The notes under the pieces: generated by a model | What the model was told of the DNA's origin: nothing | The model's database searches: none | What the model saw: only the letters and a program-made list of their open reading frames with translations | Part shown: in pieces, positions 52,770 to 63,949 of the stretch | Layout of the letters: every line of letters starts with the position of its first letter | How positions within the stretch are numbered: the first letter of the stretch is position 1 | Made by a program: the position numbers and the translations under genes | Source of the DNA: 20CM-2-55-15 sp964633285 | GTDB lineage: Bacteria > Acidobacteriota > Terriglobia > 20CM-2-55-15 | Length of the DNA stretch: 64,000 nt | Direction of reading: 5' to 3' | NCBI GenBank assembly: GCA_964633285.1 | Contig: CAZWGA010000015.1 | Location: 34,616 to 98,615 of the forward strand

Positions 52770-52984
52770 GATCCCCCCTGCTCCTTTAGGAAACTGTGCC
52801 GATTATCAGACAGGTCAGTTGTATCGCCAAGCAAAAGCGATGAAGGCATAGAGACCAATTGCAGTTCCTCCTTTGTTTGATCGTTCGTTTTGATTTCGAC
52901 GATTTCAGAATTGTTCACTGTCCCCGATTTCCGTGGGGCGACATTGTCACCGCGTGGCTCAAGAACTTCATTTCTCTTGACCAA
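52766..52984 (-). CDS. possible small gene coupled to the 52317 gene
   Basis: 72 residues from a TTG at 52984. Two facts favour reality: AAGGAG lies five bases before the TTG, and its stop overlaps the ATG of the next gene (ATGA). The protein is hydrophilic (VKRNEVLEPRGDNVAPRKSG, then LVSMPSSLLLGDTTDLSDNR), with no domain or signal peptide. It could equally be a leader region read by chance. Confidence 0.35.
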   Translation of the reverse strand: MVKRNEVLEPRGDNVAPRKSGTVNNSEIVEIKTNDQTKEELQLVSMPSSLLLGDTTDLSDNRHSFLKEQGGS

Positions 52985-53041
52985 AACGACTCCTTGTTTC
53001 TCTAATGACGGGTCTTAATTCTGCTTGCGGTAGTTTTAAGG

Positions 53042-56000
53042 ATGCGAAGGAATCTATATCCAACCTTAACCGTGTTCGCCGCCTGCGTCGCGGCGTCAAC
53101 CTTGCTAGCCTTGCCCGCAAGCAGACCGGTAGGACGTGCCCAGGAACAGGACACTGGGTCAGACGTTATAACCACGATTGCCGGTGGGACAGGTTTGGGA
53201 CTGGATGGTGGTCCGGCTACCTACACGACAATGCATCCCACAGATATCGCGGTGGACAGTACCGGCAATTTATTCGTCGCTGATGGAAATCGCATCCGGA
53301 AAGTGACATCGGATGGTCTTGTATACACGGTTGCCGGAAATGATCAACGCGGCTATGGAGGAGACGGAGGTCCAGCTTTATCAGCGACGCTGAATGTGCC
53401 TACCGGCATTGCGATTGACTCGGATAACAATCTTCTTATCGCCGATTGCTACAACAATCGTGTCCGGAAGGTGTCCGCGGACGGCACGATCTCGACAATC
53501 GCTGGAACAGGGTCCGCCGGCTTCGCCGGCGATGGAGGACAAGCGACCGCCGCGCAGCTTTATTGCCCAGCCGACATCGCTGCTGACAGGAATGGAAATG
53601 TTCTTATTGCCGACCAACTCAACAATCGAATCCGGAGAGTCACACCCGGGGGTGTGATCAGCACTGTCGCTGGAAATGGGACACAAGGTTTTAATGGGGA
53701 TGCCATAAGCGCGACAACTGCACAATTATTTACCCCTTCGAGCATTACATTCGACCTCGACGGCAATCTGATCATCGTCGACAGCGGAAATCAGCGTATT
53801 CGCAAGGTCAATTCAGCCGGCATTATCAGCACGATCGCAGGAACGGGAACGACGGGTTTCAATGGAGATAGTATTCCTGCTGCTTCGGCCCTTCTTAACA
53901 GTCCAACGAGAGCAACCATCGATGGAACTGGTAACTTCCTTATTACTGATAACCTCAACTGCCGCATTCGCAAAATAAATGCGGCCGGTATCATCAGTAC
54001 GATCGCGGGAACGGGAAGCTGCGGGTTCAGCGGCGATAATGGCCCGGCAACATCGGCCCAGCTTTACAACCCGGGCAGCCTGGCCTTTGCACCAAACGGC
54101 AATCTCCTGATTGCCGACTACAGCAACCTGCGGATCCGAAGGATCCGGCCGGCTACACCCGGAGCCCCATTAACGACAACCGTTTCTCCGAATTCTGCAG
54201 ACCAGGGAACGACCGTCTTCGCTACGATTGTGGGCACGAACTTAGCAGGCGCGACAAATGTCCGATTCAGCGGAACGGGCGTATCAGCAACGATCGCGAA
54301 CAATGGAACAGACGCCCGGCTACCGATTGTGATTTCCATCGACCCAGTCGCGGCGACGGGGACCCGAACTGTTTTCGTCACTACACCAAATGGAATCTCC
54401 GACCCTTTGATAGGTTTCACGGTGACACTCCCAGGCGATGGAATCATTGAGACTATCGCAGGAACTGGAACACCGGGTTTCAGCGGTGACGGTGGCGCGG
54501 CCATAAATGCGCAAATGGATGGTCCGGCCAGTGTAGCAGTGGATGCGTCGGGCAATATTTTCATCGCCGACTACTACAACCACCGAGTTCGAAGGGTTAC
54601 TCCTGATGGAAGAATGACGACGGTTGCCGGCAACGGCACACTTGGGTTCAGTGGCGATGGTGGTTTTGCCGCGTCGGCAATGCTTAGTTATCCGACTGAT
54701 GTGGCGGTCGATAGACTCGGAAATCTATTCATTGCTGATGCACAGAACCAACGGATTCGGAAGGTCGATTCTTCAGGCATGATCAGCACCGTCGCAGGAA
54801 GCGGAACTAGCGGATTCAGTGGCGATGGAGGGGCAGCAACCACAGCTTCCCTGAATTATCCAACGGGCGTCGCTGTTGATGCGGCTGGAAATCTTTTCAT
54901 CGCCGACTCCGGCAACAATCGAATCCGTCAGGTCAATGCAGCCGGAAAAATCAGCAGTGCCGCAGGCAACGGCACGATGGGTTTCGCAGGTGATGGCGGT
55001 GCGGCCAGTGCGGCACGACTGTCCAATCCTGGACGAGTCGCCATCAACGGCGCTGGTGATCTGTTCTTCGTGGATTCAGGCAATAAGCGAGTTCGGAAAG
55101 TGAACTCGATGGGCATTATCACGACAGTTGCAGGAAGCGGCGCCGGCCCCACCGGTCCTTCCACTGATGGACTGCCGGCCGTGTCCCAAACGCTCGCCAA
55201 CCCTACGGCAATCGCGTTCGACGTTAAGGACAATCTTGTCGTGTGTGATACAGGAAGCGGTCGCATCCGGAGAGTCGATAGTTCCGGCATCATGCGCACT
55301 ATCGTTGGGAATCCTGCAGGAAGCAACTACTCGAGCACGGATGGCACACGCACGACGGCCGTCGAATTGTATCTTCCCGGGGGCCTTGCCATTGATGCGA
55401 TGGGAAACATATTCCTCATTGAGAACAATCGGATTCGAAGGATCACGCGTGATGGCCCAGCCTTCCCGGCAATCACTGCAATCTCGGTCACAAGCGGAAC
55501 CCAGGCAGCAACGACTCCCGCAATCATCACTGGATACAACTTACGCAACGTCAATGCGGTGCTATTCAGCGGTTCGGGAGTGACGGCCACGATCGGGGAT
55601 CAGGTGACGGATTCGCAGATTCCCGTAACGATATCGATTGCTTCAAACGCTTCGGCAGGCATTCGGACTTTGACTCTCACAACAGCAACTCGCAGATCCC
55701 TTCCATTCACCGGTTTTACTGTTAACAATCCGTTTGCACCGCTGGCCCCGGCAATCGGCCGGTACATCGATGGGACACCAAAAATATCCCGGCTCTCTGC
55801 GCCACAAGGAACAAAGATCGCGGTCACCATTATGGGAACTTCCCTTGATGGAGCAACGGCAGTTACGTTCAGTGGAACAGGTGTAACGGCAACAATCCTT
55901 AGCGGAGGATCAAGCGGCGCAATTCCAGTCATGATATCGGTCGATGCTGACGCTGCAATCGGTGTCCGCTCGTTCACAGTGACCACTGGCGCCGGAACAT

Positions 56001-59000
56001 CAAATCCGGTGAGCGGTTTCTCGATTATTCCTTCCGTCAATGGGAGCGCAACATTCACTCTTGTCCGCGGTGAAATCGGTGTCGCAGTTCTGAACCAAGC
56101 GAATGGTCTGACGGTAGATCCGGCAGGTAACATCTTTATCGCCGACACCAACAATCATCGCATTCGAAAAATTAGTCCCATCGGCGCCGTCACGACGGTT
56201 GCGGGCATTGCGTCGGTTTACGGTGGTTTCAGCGGAGATGGCGGACCTGCAACTTCCGCAGCTCTGAACTATCCAAGGGATGTTGCAATAGACAGCCACG
56301 GCAATCTGTATATTGCGGATTGGTCTAATCTCCGCATTCGCAAGGTGGACACGGCAGGCATCATTACAACAGTTGCCGGAGACGGCTCGGTGGGAACGGG
56401 TGGCGATGGAGGTCCTGCTCGTTCCGCACAACTGACGTTCCCCGGAAGTATTGCAATCGATGCGGCGGACAATCTGTATATCTCAGACTTCAATCGAGTA
56501 CGCATGGTTGATGCTGCAGGTGTGATTCGTACGATTGCGGGAACAACCGGAGGCTTCAGCGGGGATGGCGGACCGGCAACGCTCGCGCAATTATCGTATG
56601 TGGCCGGCATCACATTCGACGGCGCCGGGAATCTTTTTATAGCTGACGGTAATAACAATCGCATTCGAATGGTAAATCGCGCAGGCACAATCAGCACAAT
56701 CGCAGGGAATGGCGCCCAAGCTTCTGGAGGTGATGGCGGACCCGCAGCATCTGCACAATTATTTCGGCCCTACGAAGTAGCCGCAGATTCGTCAGGCAAC
56801 CTCTACGTTCTGGAGACAGCAAATAGTATCCGCGTCATCAACGCTGCAGGCACTATCAATACGGTTCCCCTGTCAGCAACACTCGGTCTGCCGCAGGGGT
56901 TAGCCACAGACCTGGCCGATAATGTGTTTATATCGGACACTGGAAACAATCGTATCCTCGAACTAACCAGGTTTCCTCAACCGGTTCCAGCGATCACCAC
57001 GATTACACCGGCATCGGGATTGGCGGGAACCAGTGTTTTGGCGACCATCACGGGAACCAACCTGGTGGGAGCGACAGCCGTAACGTTCAGCGGGACCGGA
57101 GTCGCCGCAACCATTCTCGGTGGTGGGACGAAGACAAGCATTCCGATCTCAATCACAATCGATCCCGAAGCTTCGCCGGGCTTGCGCACATTGTCAGTGA
57201 CAACCCGATACAACGTCTCGGCAATCTTTTCAGGTTTCACGATCAATCCGACCAACGTGCCGAGACCCACAAATGTCAACCCGATTTCGGCCGCTCAAGG
57301 AGCAGCAATTTCGGCAACAATTACCGGCGTAAACCTGAGTGGCGCAACCGCTGTCAGCTTTAGCGGAAGCGGCATCGTGGCGAGCGTGGTGTCCGGCGGG
57401 ACATCGACCAGTCTGCCCGTTACGATCACAGTCGATCCTTTGGCCGACTTCGGTCCACGAACACTGACAGTCACAACGCCGAATGGTACATCGTCTACCT
57501 TCAACGGATTTGTGATCACGCCGAGTGTTCCCCTCGTTAGCGCTATCAGCGCCATAGATGGAGTTCAGGGAACGACAATACAAGCCACGATTACGGGATC
57601 GAACCTGAGTACCGTCACGACTGTCAACTTCAGCGGCATTGGCGTAGCAGCAACGATTTCCGGAAGCCGGACGGACACAACTCTACCAGTTACGATCACA
57701 ATTGCCCGAAATGCGGCAACCGGTCTGCGGAGCCTGGTTGTTTCAACACCTTTCAGTTTGTCGAATCAACTGAGCTTCACTGTTGATGAAACGGCCCTGG
57801 CTTACATCACAGCGTTCAATCCGGGCGTAGGCCTGCGCGGAACGACTCAGCCGGCTGTCATCATCGGAACTCATCTTTCGGGAGTCACGACTGTCACATT
57901 CACGGGAACAGGTGTAACGGCGGACATGCTCAGCGGAGGAACGGATAACAACCTGCCTGTTTCACTATCCATTGCAACCGGAGTCGCTACCGGATCGCGT
58001 AGTCTCAGGGTCACGTCGGCAGCCGGTACCACTGATTTCCCCGACGCGCTTGGTATCCAAGAAGGCAATCCGATTCGCATCACTGCGATGTCGCCAAGTG
58101 CCGCGAGGCAAGGCACAAACTTTTCTGCAACACTGATGGGTAGAAACCTGGATGGTGCGTCCGCCATCACTTTTAGCGGCGTCGGAGTCAGCGCCGTTAT
58201 TTCAACGGCGACAGTCATAACTTCGACGAGCATTCAGATCAACGGAACGGTCGCAATGGGCGCCTCGCTGGGAATTCACACGATTACCGTATCCACACCG
58301 GCCGGTAGTGCAGATGCATTCAACGGACTGAAAGTTCTTTCCACGCTCCGGCCCAGCATCATTGAAACAGTTGTCGGCAATGGAAACCCGGGCTATAGGG
58401 GTGACGGAACCATACAGGGTTTGCTTAATAATCCGGGCGGCATTGCCAGTGATGCATCGGGAAACGTTTTTGTTGCGGATCGTAACAACAATCGCATTCG
58501 AAAGATCACGAACAACGGAGTGTTTACCGTCGCGGGAACCGGTGTTGCGGGCTACAATGGCGACAATCGTTCGGCGGTCAGCGCCCTGCTGACAACTCCC
58601 GGAAATGTGGCAGTTGACGCCGCAGGCAACCTCTTTATCGCCGATACCGGGAATCAACGTGTCCGCAAAGTCACACCGGCCGGCGTGATCAGTACAGTAG
58701 CTGGTACTGGAACACGCGGATACAGCGGTGATGAGGGCCCAGCCAATTCAGCGCAGCTTGATAGTCCGACCGGTTTAGCGATCACTGCCGCGGGAAATCT
58801 GTTGATCGCAGACAAGGGCAATCATTGCATCCGGTCTGTCGATGCGTCGGGGTTCATCAGAACGGTTGTGGGAACAGGCTTTCCCGGATTCAGTGGAGAC
58901 GGTGGACCAGCCAGCTCGGCGCGATTTAATTCGCCAACGGGCATCGCGATGAACGGTGACACGCTTTATATCGCCGATACCGCGAACAATCGATTAAGGA

Positions 59001-62000
59001 GAGTCAGTGCATCAAACGTCGTCACAACTGTCGCAGGCAGCGGCGTACTTGGATTTGGAGGCGATGGTGCTGACGCGACAACCGCCAGGCTGTACGCGCC
59101 TACTTATGTGGCGATCGATGTTACAGGAAATGTGATCTTTGCGGACAGCGGCAATAACCGAATACGAAAAGTTACTCCAGCCGGCCTGATTTCCACCATC
59201 GCGGGTAACGGTGCAACAGGTTACTCGGGTGATTCTGGCCTTGCTGTTGCCTTTCCCCTTACTTCGCCGTTGGGCCTGGCACTCGGGCCAGACGGTGTTC
59301 TGTTCGTCGTCGACAACGGCAATAACTCCATTCGAGTCGTAGACTCTTCCGGCTCGATTCTCACCCGAGCCGGCCCATCGATGATCTATGGGGCCGCAGA
59401 CGTTGTTCTCGACAGTGCCGGAAATCTTTTCATCGCTGACTCCGGCAACAACAGAATCCGCAAAGTAAGTCCCAATGGACTGATCACGTCGGTTGCCGGC
59501 AACGGAATGCAAGGCTTCAGCGGAGACGGCGGGCTGGCAACTGCTGCTCAACTTGCAGATCCGGGATCAATCGCGATCGACGGCACCGGGAATCTTTTCA
59601 TAGCCGACAAAGGGAACCACCGAATCCGCAAGGTTAACACTGCCGGAATAATCACGACGATCGCCGGAAACGGTGGTACTGGCTCGGATGGTGACGGTGG
59701 CCCTGCAGTTTCCGCACAAATCACACCCAGAGCGGTGATCATCGATTCCTCAGGCAACCTTCTTATATCGGACACAAACAACAACAGGATTCGAAAAGTG
59801 ACGGCTGCAGGCATCATTACCACAATCGCCGGGAATGGAACCGCGGGATTCAATGGCGACGGCGGCCCTGCAGCATCTGCAATGGTGAATAGTCCTGCAA
59901 AAATTGAATTGGACCAATCGGGCAACCTGTACATCGCCGATTCCGGCAATGCCCGGATTCGAATCGTGAATCCATCAGGCGTCATCAATACGATTGTCGG
60001 TACAGGAACACAGGACTTCGACGGTGACGACGGCCCCGCAACCGCGGCACAGTTCAACTCTCCGCAGGATATGGTGTTTGATGCGGCTGGAAATCTTTTC
60101 ATTGCCGATACGCAGAACCTGCGCGTGCGTATGGCGGACCCTGCAGGCATCGTCACGACCGTCGCTGGTGGGGGAACGTCAAACCCGGGGGACGGTGGAC
60201 CAGCGACCTCAGCGGTAGTCTTCCCATCTGCCTTAACAGTCGATGGCGCCGGCAATGTATTCGTTACCGACATTAATCGGATTCGCCGCGTTTCATTTCC
60301 GGCGGCAGATGGTCAACCCGCAATCACCGCGATCACGCCGTTCTTTGCCTACCCGGGTGACACTCTTGATGTAACAGTCAGCGGTTCCAATCTAACCGGT
60401 GCGTCAGCCGTAACCTTCAGTGGAACAGGAATCACCGCAACGATCGTGGGAACCGCGAACGACACGAGCTTCAATGCCACACTGCACGTCGCAAGCGATG
60501 CCTCCGTCGGTCCCCGTACTGTCTCCGTGGCAGCGGCTGCAGGCATGTCGACTCCATTTCGTAGTTTCAATGTTGCGAGCCCATTTCGTCTGCCAGGCAT
60601 TACGGGTGTCAGTCCTGCATCCGGGGTCGTTGGAACAACCTTCGCCGCAACCATCACCGGTACAGATTTAGCGGGCGTGACTTCCGTCGTTTTTGGCGGG
60701 ACCGGAATCACCGCTACCGTTATGAGCGGCGGTACGGCAACAAGTGTTCCCTTGACAGTAACGGTTGACGCGGGTGCAGCGCTTGGCGTCCACACAATCA
60801 GTGCAACGACACCTGTCGGAACCTCACCGGCATTCAGTCCTTTCACAGTAGTCAAACCGACGATCACCAGTATTTTTCCGCAGCGTGGGTCAACCGGCAC
60901 CATTCAGACCGCTGTCATTAGCGGGTCAACGCTGCTGGGAACAACAACTGTTACATTCAGTGGAACGGGCATCACCGGTGTTATCACTTCCAATCGAAAC
61001 GATTCCAGCGTCGCTTTCACACTGACGATCGATCCAGAGGCCGTTCCCGGCCTTCGCAGCTTTGTCGTATCAACTCCGTTTGCGAGTTCACAAACTTTCA
61101 CCGGTTTTACCGTCCTAGCCGCCTCGCCGGACGGTGTCATCTCTACCGTTGCCGGCAGCGGCGACGACGTCGATGCAGATGGCGTACCTGCAACATCCAC
61201 TTCCCTTTTCGTCCCCACCGGTCTTTCCCTCGACACTTCCGGCAATATTTTCATTGCAGACCTGGATCACAACCGGATTCGCAAGGTGACAACCGATGGA
61301 ATGATTAGTACGGTCGCTGGTGATGGTTCGGGATCCTTTTCCAGTGGCGATAACGGTCCGGCGACCGCCGCACACCTGTCTTCACCGCTGGACGTTGCCG
61401 TGGACCAGACAGGTAGTCTCTACATCGTGGAAAGCGTATATGTTCGCAAGGTAGGTCCAGATGGAATCATCAGGCGATACGCAGGCAGTCTTACAAACTT
61501 ACTAGGTGACGGCGGACCAGCCAGTTCTGCTTCGGTCAACAATCCCACAGCCGTATCTGTTGATGCCGCGGGTAATGTCTACATTGCCGACACAGAGAAC
61601 AACCGAATTCGAAAGGTGACTACAGACGGAATCATCAACACGATTGGGGGCAACGGCCTTTCAGGCTACTCTGGAGACGGCGGACCGGCCACATCGGCTC
61701 GTCTGAACTTGCCTGAAAAAATCGCTATCGATGCCGCGGGCAACGTTTTCATTGCAGACACTCAAAACCAAAGAATTCGTAAAATCGATTCAGCCGGAAT
61801 CATTAGCACGATTGCCGGCACAGGAAACAGCGGCTACAGCGGAGACGGTGGGCCGGCTACCTCCGCACAACTCAACATTCCCGTAGCCGTCACGGTCGAT
61901 GGATTCGGAAATCTCTTCATAGCTGACGCCGGGAATCATCGAATCCGCAAAATATCGCCGTCCGGAATCATCAGCACAGCAGCAGGTACGGGGTTTTGGG

Positions 62001-63949
62001 GATTCAATGGTGACGGAGGTTCACCCGCTGCGGCAACGCTTAATGACCCAATTGATGTCGATACAGATGTCAATGGAAATATTTATATTGTCGACTCCGG
62101 AAACAACCGAGTTCGCAAAGTTACACGGTTGCCGGCAGTCGCCGGTATTTCACCGGCCTCGGCAAACCAGGCAAGTTCATTCTCGGCGATGATAAATGGA
62201 ACCGCTTTATTCGGGGCCACGGCAATGACGTTCAGCGGGACCGGAATAACTGCGTCAATTCTTGGCGGCGGCACTGCGACAAGTCTGCCGGTTTCAATCA
62301 ATGTGGCTGCTGACGCCGCTCCAGGCATAAGGGCCTTTACGATAACGACCGCAGCCGGGTTGACACGCTTCAGAGGGTTTACCGTCGTCAGCATCGTCCC
62401 AACGATCACAGGAATCAGCCCGGGATTCGTGGCGGCCGGCACAACGGTGTCCACGATGATCAACGGTACGAACTTCAGCGGAGCAACCGCAGTGACTTTC
62501 AGCGGAACGGGAATCACCGCCGCAATACTGGGGGGAGGTTCTTCCACGAATCTGCCTGTCACAATCACGATTGACTCTGATGCGAGCATTGGTGTTCGAT
62601 CGTTCACAGTTACAACGGGCGGGGGAATCTCCGCTCCATTTGATGGGATAAACGTATTGCCTCCCGGATCCCCAACCATCAACGAATTGTCCTCCTCAGT
62701 TCCAGGCCTCAGCCAAACAGTCGCCCCTTACTACGGACGGCCATTCGAGTTGACCGTCAATGGGACCGGCTTTATGACGGACGCGACTCTTGTCCTTGGA
62801 TCGACAAATCTCCAAGCAACCATCGCCAGTTCCAATCGTCTGACAGCGATTGTCCCTACGGGTGCAGTGTCTGTTCTAGGAATCTTGAACATACATGTCG
62901 TCAATCCGGGCAACCTTGTGTCGAACGACGTCACACTCAAGGTGGGCCGACATGGGGATATCAACGCAAACGGACTGATCAACATCGGCGACGCACTCGT
63001 GGAGGCATTGACTGTCGGCGGTGTTCTAAGACCCCCACTTCCTGTCTCGGTCGGAGATTTGAATCTGAACGGAGCCGCCAACATCAGCGATGCGCTTACT
63101 TTGGCGCTGTTCGCGGGACGCGCTATACCAGACTGGCCTGTGCCGAGAGTGTCTTCGGTGTCGCCTTCAACCGTGTCCCCCGGAGGTTCCATAACAATCT
63201 CAGGCTCGGGATTTGCTACGAGCCCTTCGGACAATACGGTCCTGCTTTCAACCTCAAGCGGAATGACAGCGCTTGTGCCTTCGTCATCCAGTTCTACAAG
63301 TCTGACAGTGACTCTACCCGACACGGCAACCAGCGGATCGTTGCAGGTCTACAGAATGGATTCGCCACTCGCCGGCCGCGAAGTCCAAATCACCGTTTCC
63401 GGAACACCAGGCGTCGTGGGCTTATCCGACGTGACTCCCTCTTACCAATTGCAACCAGGTGCGACACTCGTTCTAACAGGCGTCGGCTTCGACGCCACTG
63501 CTTCAAATAACACCGTGTCTTTTAAATCGGCCAGCGGAACGGTGAGCGCCCAGATCTCTTCCGCGTCAACCACCAGTCTGACGGTAACAGTACCGCTCGA
63601 AGCAGTTTGCGGACCCGTCGCAGTATCTACGGGCGGACATTCAAGCAATCCGAGGATGGTCACAATTGCCGGGACCGCCTGCAATCTGCAGTTGTCGGGC
63701 GTTGTTGGCCGCGGCGCACCAGGAGAAACGCTCGTGTTGGAGGGTGCCGGCTTCGACTCTTCGAATCCCGGCAACAACATCGTGCGCTTTACAGTTTCGG
63801 ATGGAACGACGGTTGCGGCGCCAGTTCTGGCAGTGGGAACCACGTTGCTTCACGTGCACATTCCTGAAACAGCGGTCCAGGGCGATCTGATCGTGAGTGT
63901 AGGCAATACGATTTCAAATACAGTGACGTATCAGCCCCCAGTACACTAA
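53042..63949 (+). CDS. giant secreted NHL-repeat / TIG (IPT) protein with dockerin-like segment
   Basis: 3635 residues. Signal peptide about 1-35. Five NHL blocks, roughly residues 43-370, 468-805, 1000-1310, 1770-2420 and 2695-3030, made of about 56-residue units of the form GFSGDGGPATSAQL then GIAVDAAGNLFIADSGNNRI and RKV. Between and after them lie some seventeen TIG/IPT domains (ITPASGLAGTSVLATITGTN type). Residues 3303-3365 hold two dockerin-like calcium loops (GDINANGLINIGDAL, GDLNLNGAANISDAL), followed by three more TIG domains. There is no cell-wall anchor, PEP-CTERM or T9SS tail. Likely an extracellular scaffold or adhesin; no catalytic domain is seen. Confidence 0.9.
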   Translation: MRRNLYPTLTVFAACVAASTLLALPASRPVGRAQEQDTGSDVITTIAGGTGLGLDGGPATYTTMHPTDIAVDSTGNLFVADGNRIRKVTSDGLVYTVAGNDQRGYGGDGGPALSATLNVPTGIAIDSDNNLLIADCYNNRVRKVSADGTISTIAGTGSAGFAGDGGQATAAQLYCPADIAADRNGNVLIADQLNNRIRRVTPGGVISTVAGNGTQGFNGDAISATTAQLFTPSSITFDLDGNLIIVDSGNQRIRKVNSAGIISTIAGTGTTGFNGDSIPAASALLNSPTRATIDGTGNFLITDNLNCRIRKINAAGIISTIAGTGSCGFSGDNGPATSAQLYNPGSLAFAPNGNLLIADYSNLRIRRIRPATPGAPLTTTVSPNSADQGTTVFATIVGTNLAGATNVRFSGTGVSATIANNGTDARLPIVISIDPVAATGTRTVFVTTPNGISDPLIGFTVTLPGDGIIETIAGTGTPGFSGDGGAAINAQMDGPASVAVDASGNIFIADYYNHRVRRVTPDGRMTTVAGNGTLGFSGDGGFAASAMLSYPTDVAVDRLGNLFIADAQNQRIRKVDSSGMISTVAGSGTSGFSGDGGAATTASLNYPTGVAVDAAGNLFIADSGNNRIRQVNAAGKISSAAGNGTMGFAGDGGAASAARLSNPGRVAINGAGDLFFVDSGNKRVRKVNSMGIITTVAGSGAGPTGPSTDGLPAVSQTLANPTAIAFDVKDNLVVCDTGSGRIRRVDSSGIMRTIVGNPAGSNYSSTDGTRTTAVELYLPGGLAIDAMGNIFLIENNRIRRITRDGPAFPAITAISVTSGTQAATTPAIITGYNLRNVNAVLFSGSGVTATIGDQVTDSQIPVTISIASNASAGIRTLTLTTATRRSLPFTGFTVNNPFAPLAPAIGRYIDGTPKISRLSAPQGTKIAVTIMGTSLDGATAVTFSGTGVTATILSGGSSGAIPVMISVDADAAIGVRSFTVTTGAGTSNPVSGFSIIPSVNGSATFTLVRGEIGVAVLNQANGLTVDPAGNIFIADTNNHRIRKISPIGAVTTVAGIASVYGGFSGDGGPATSAALNYPRDVAIDSHGNLYIADWSNLRIRKVDTAGIITTVAGDGSVGTGGDGGPARSAQLTFPGSIAIDAADNLYISDFNRVRMVDAAGVIRTIAGTTGGFSGDGGPATLAQLSYVAGITFDGAGNLFIADGNNNRIRMVNRAGTISTIAGNGAQASGGDGGPAASAQLFRPYEVAADSSGNLYVLETANSIRVINAAGTINTVPLSATLGLPQGLATDLADNVFISDTGNNRILELTRFPQPVPAITTITPASGLAGTSVLATITGTNLVGATAVTFSGTGVAATILGGGTKTSIPISITIDPEASPGLRTLSVTTRYNVSAIFSGFTINPTNVPRPTNVNPISAAQGAAISATITGVNLSGATAVSFSGSGIVASVVSGGTSTSLPVTITVDPLADFGPRTLTVTTPNGTSSTFNGFVITPSVPLVSAISAIDGVQGTTIQATITGSNLSTVTTVNFSGIGVAATISGSRTDTTLPVTITIARNAATGLRSLVVSTPFSLSNQLSFTVDETALAYITAFNPGVGLRGTTQPAVIIGTHLSGVTTVTFTGTGVTADMLSGGTDNNLPVSLSIATGVATGSRSLRVTSAAGTTDFPDALGIQEGNPIRITAMSPSAARQGTNFSATLMGRNLDGASAITFSGVGVSAVISTATVITSTSIQINGTVAMGASLGIHTITVSTPAGSADAFNGLKVLSTLRPSIIETVVGNGNPGYRGDGTIQGLLNNPGGIASDASGNVFVADRNNNRIRKITNNGVFTVAGTGVAGYNGDNRSAVSALLTTPGNVAVDAAGNLFIADTGNQRVRKVTPAGVISTVAGTGTRGYSGDEGPANSAQLDSPTGLAITAAGNLLIADKGNHCIRSVDASGFIRTVVGTGFPGFSGDGGPASSARFNSPTGIAMNGDTLYIADTANNRLRRVSASNVVTTVAGSGVLGFGGDGADATTARLYAPTYVAIDVTGNVIFADSGNNRIRKVTPAGLISTIAGNGATGYSGDSGLAVAFPLTSPLGLALGPDGVLFVVDNGNNSIRVVDSSGSILTRAGPSMIYGAADVVLDSAGNLFIADSGNNRIRKVSPNGLITSVAGNGMQGFSGDGGLATAAQLADPGSIAIDGTGNLFIADKGNHRIRKVNTAGIITTIAGNGGTGSDGDGGPAVSAQITPRAVIIDSSGNLLISDTNNNRIRKVTAAGIITTIAGNGTAGFNGDGGPAASAMVNSPAKIELDQSGNLYIADSGNARIRIVNPSGVINTIVGTGTQDFDGDDGPATAAQFNSPQDMVFDAAGNLFIADTQNLRVRMADPAGIVTTVAGGGTSNPGDGGPATSAVVFPSALTVDGAGNVFVTDINRIRRVSFPAADGQPAITAITPFFAYPGDTLDVTVSGSNLTGASAVTFSGTGITATIVGTANDTSFNATLHVASDASVGPRTVSVAAAAGMSTPFRSFNVASPFRLPGITGVSPASGVVGTTFAATITGTDLAGVTSVVFGGTGITATVMSGGTATSVPLTVTVDAGAALGVHTISATTPVGTSPAFSPFTVVKPTITSIFPQRGSTGTIQTAVISGSTLLGTTTVTFSGTGITGVITSNRNDSSVAFTLTIDPEAVPGLRSFVVSTPFASSQTFTGFTVLAASPDGVISTVAGSGDDVDADGVPATSTSLFVPTGLSLDTSGNIFIADLDHNRIRKVTTDGMISTVAGDGSGSFSSGDNGPATAAHLSSPLDVAVDQTGSLYIVESVYVRKVGPDGIIRRYAGSLTNLLGDGGPASSASVNNPTAVSVDAAGNVYIADTENNRIRKVTTDGIINTIGGNGLSGYSGDGGPATSARLNLPEKIAIDAAGNVFIADTQNQRIRKIDSAGIISTIAGTGNSGYSGDGGPATSAQLNIPVAVTVDGFGNLFIADAGNHRIRKISPSGIISTAAGTGFWGFNGDGGSPAAATLNDPIDVDTDVNGNIYIVDSGNNRVRKVTRLPAVAGISPASANQASSFSAMINGTALFGATAMTFSGTGITASILGGGTATSLPVSINVAADAAPGIRAFTITTAAGLTRFRGFTVVSIVPTITGISPGFVAAGTTVSTMINGTNFSGATAVTFSGTGITAAILGGGSSTNLPVTITIDSDASIGVRSFTVTTGGGISAPFDGINVLPPGSPTINELSSSVPGLSQTVAPYYGRPFELTVNGTGFMTDATLVLGSTNLQATIASSNRLTAIVPTGAVSVLGILNIHVVNPGNLVSNDVTLKVGRHGDINANGLINIGDALVEALTVGGVLRPPLPVSVGDLNLNGAANISDALTLALFAGRAIPDWPVPRVSSVSPSTVSPGGSITISGSGFATSPSDNTVLLSTSSGMTALVPSSSSSTSLTVTLPDTATSGSLQVYRMDSPLAGREVQITVSGTPGVVGLSDVTPSYQLQPGATLVLTGVGFDATASNNTVSFKSASGTVSAQISSASTTSLTVTVPLEAVCGPVAVSTGGHSSNPRMVTIAGTACNLQLSGVVGRGAPGETLVLEGAGFDSSNPGNNIVRFTVSDGTTVAAPVLAVGTTLLHVHIPETAVQGDLIVSVGNTISNTVTYQPPVH

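Noticed and set aside
53042..63949. CRISPR-like periodic repeats
   Set aside because: The period (about 170 bp) is coding, follows the NHL protein unit, and the units differ at the DNA level.
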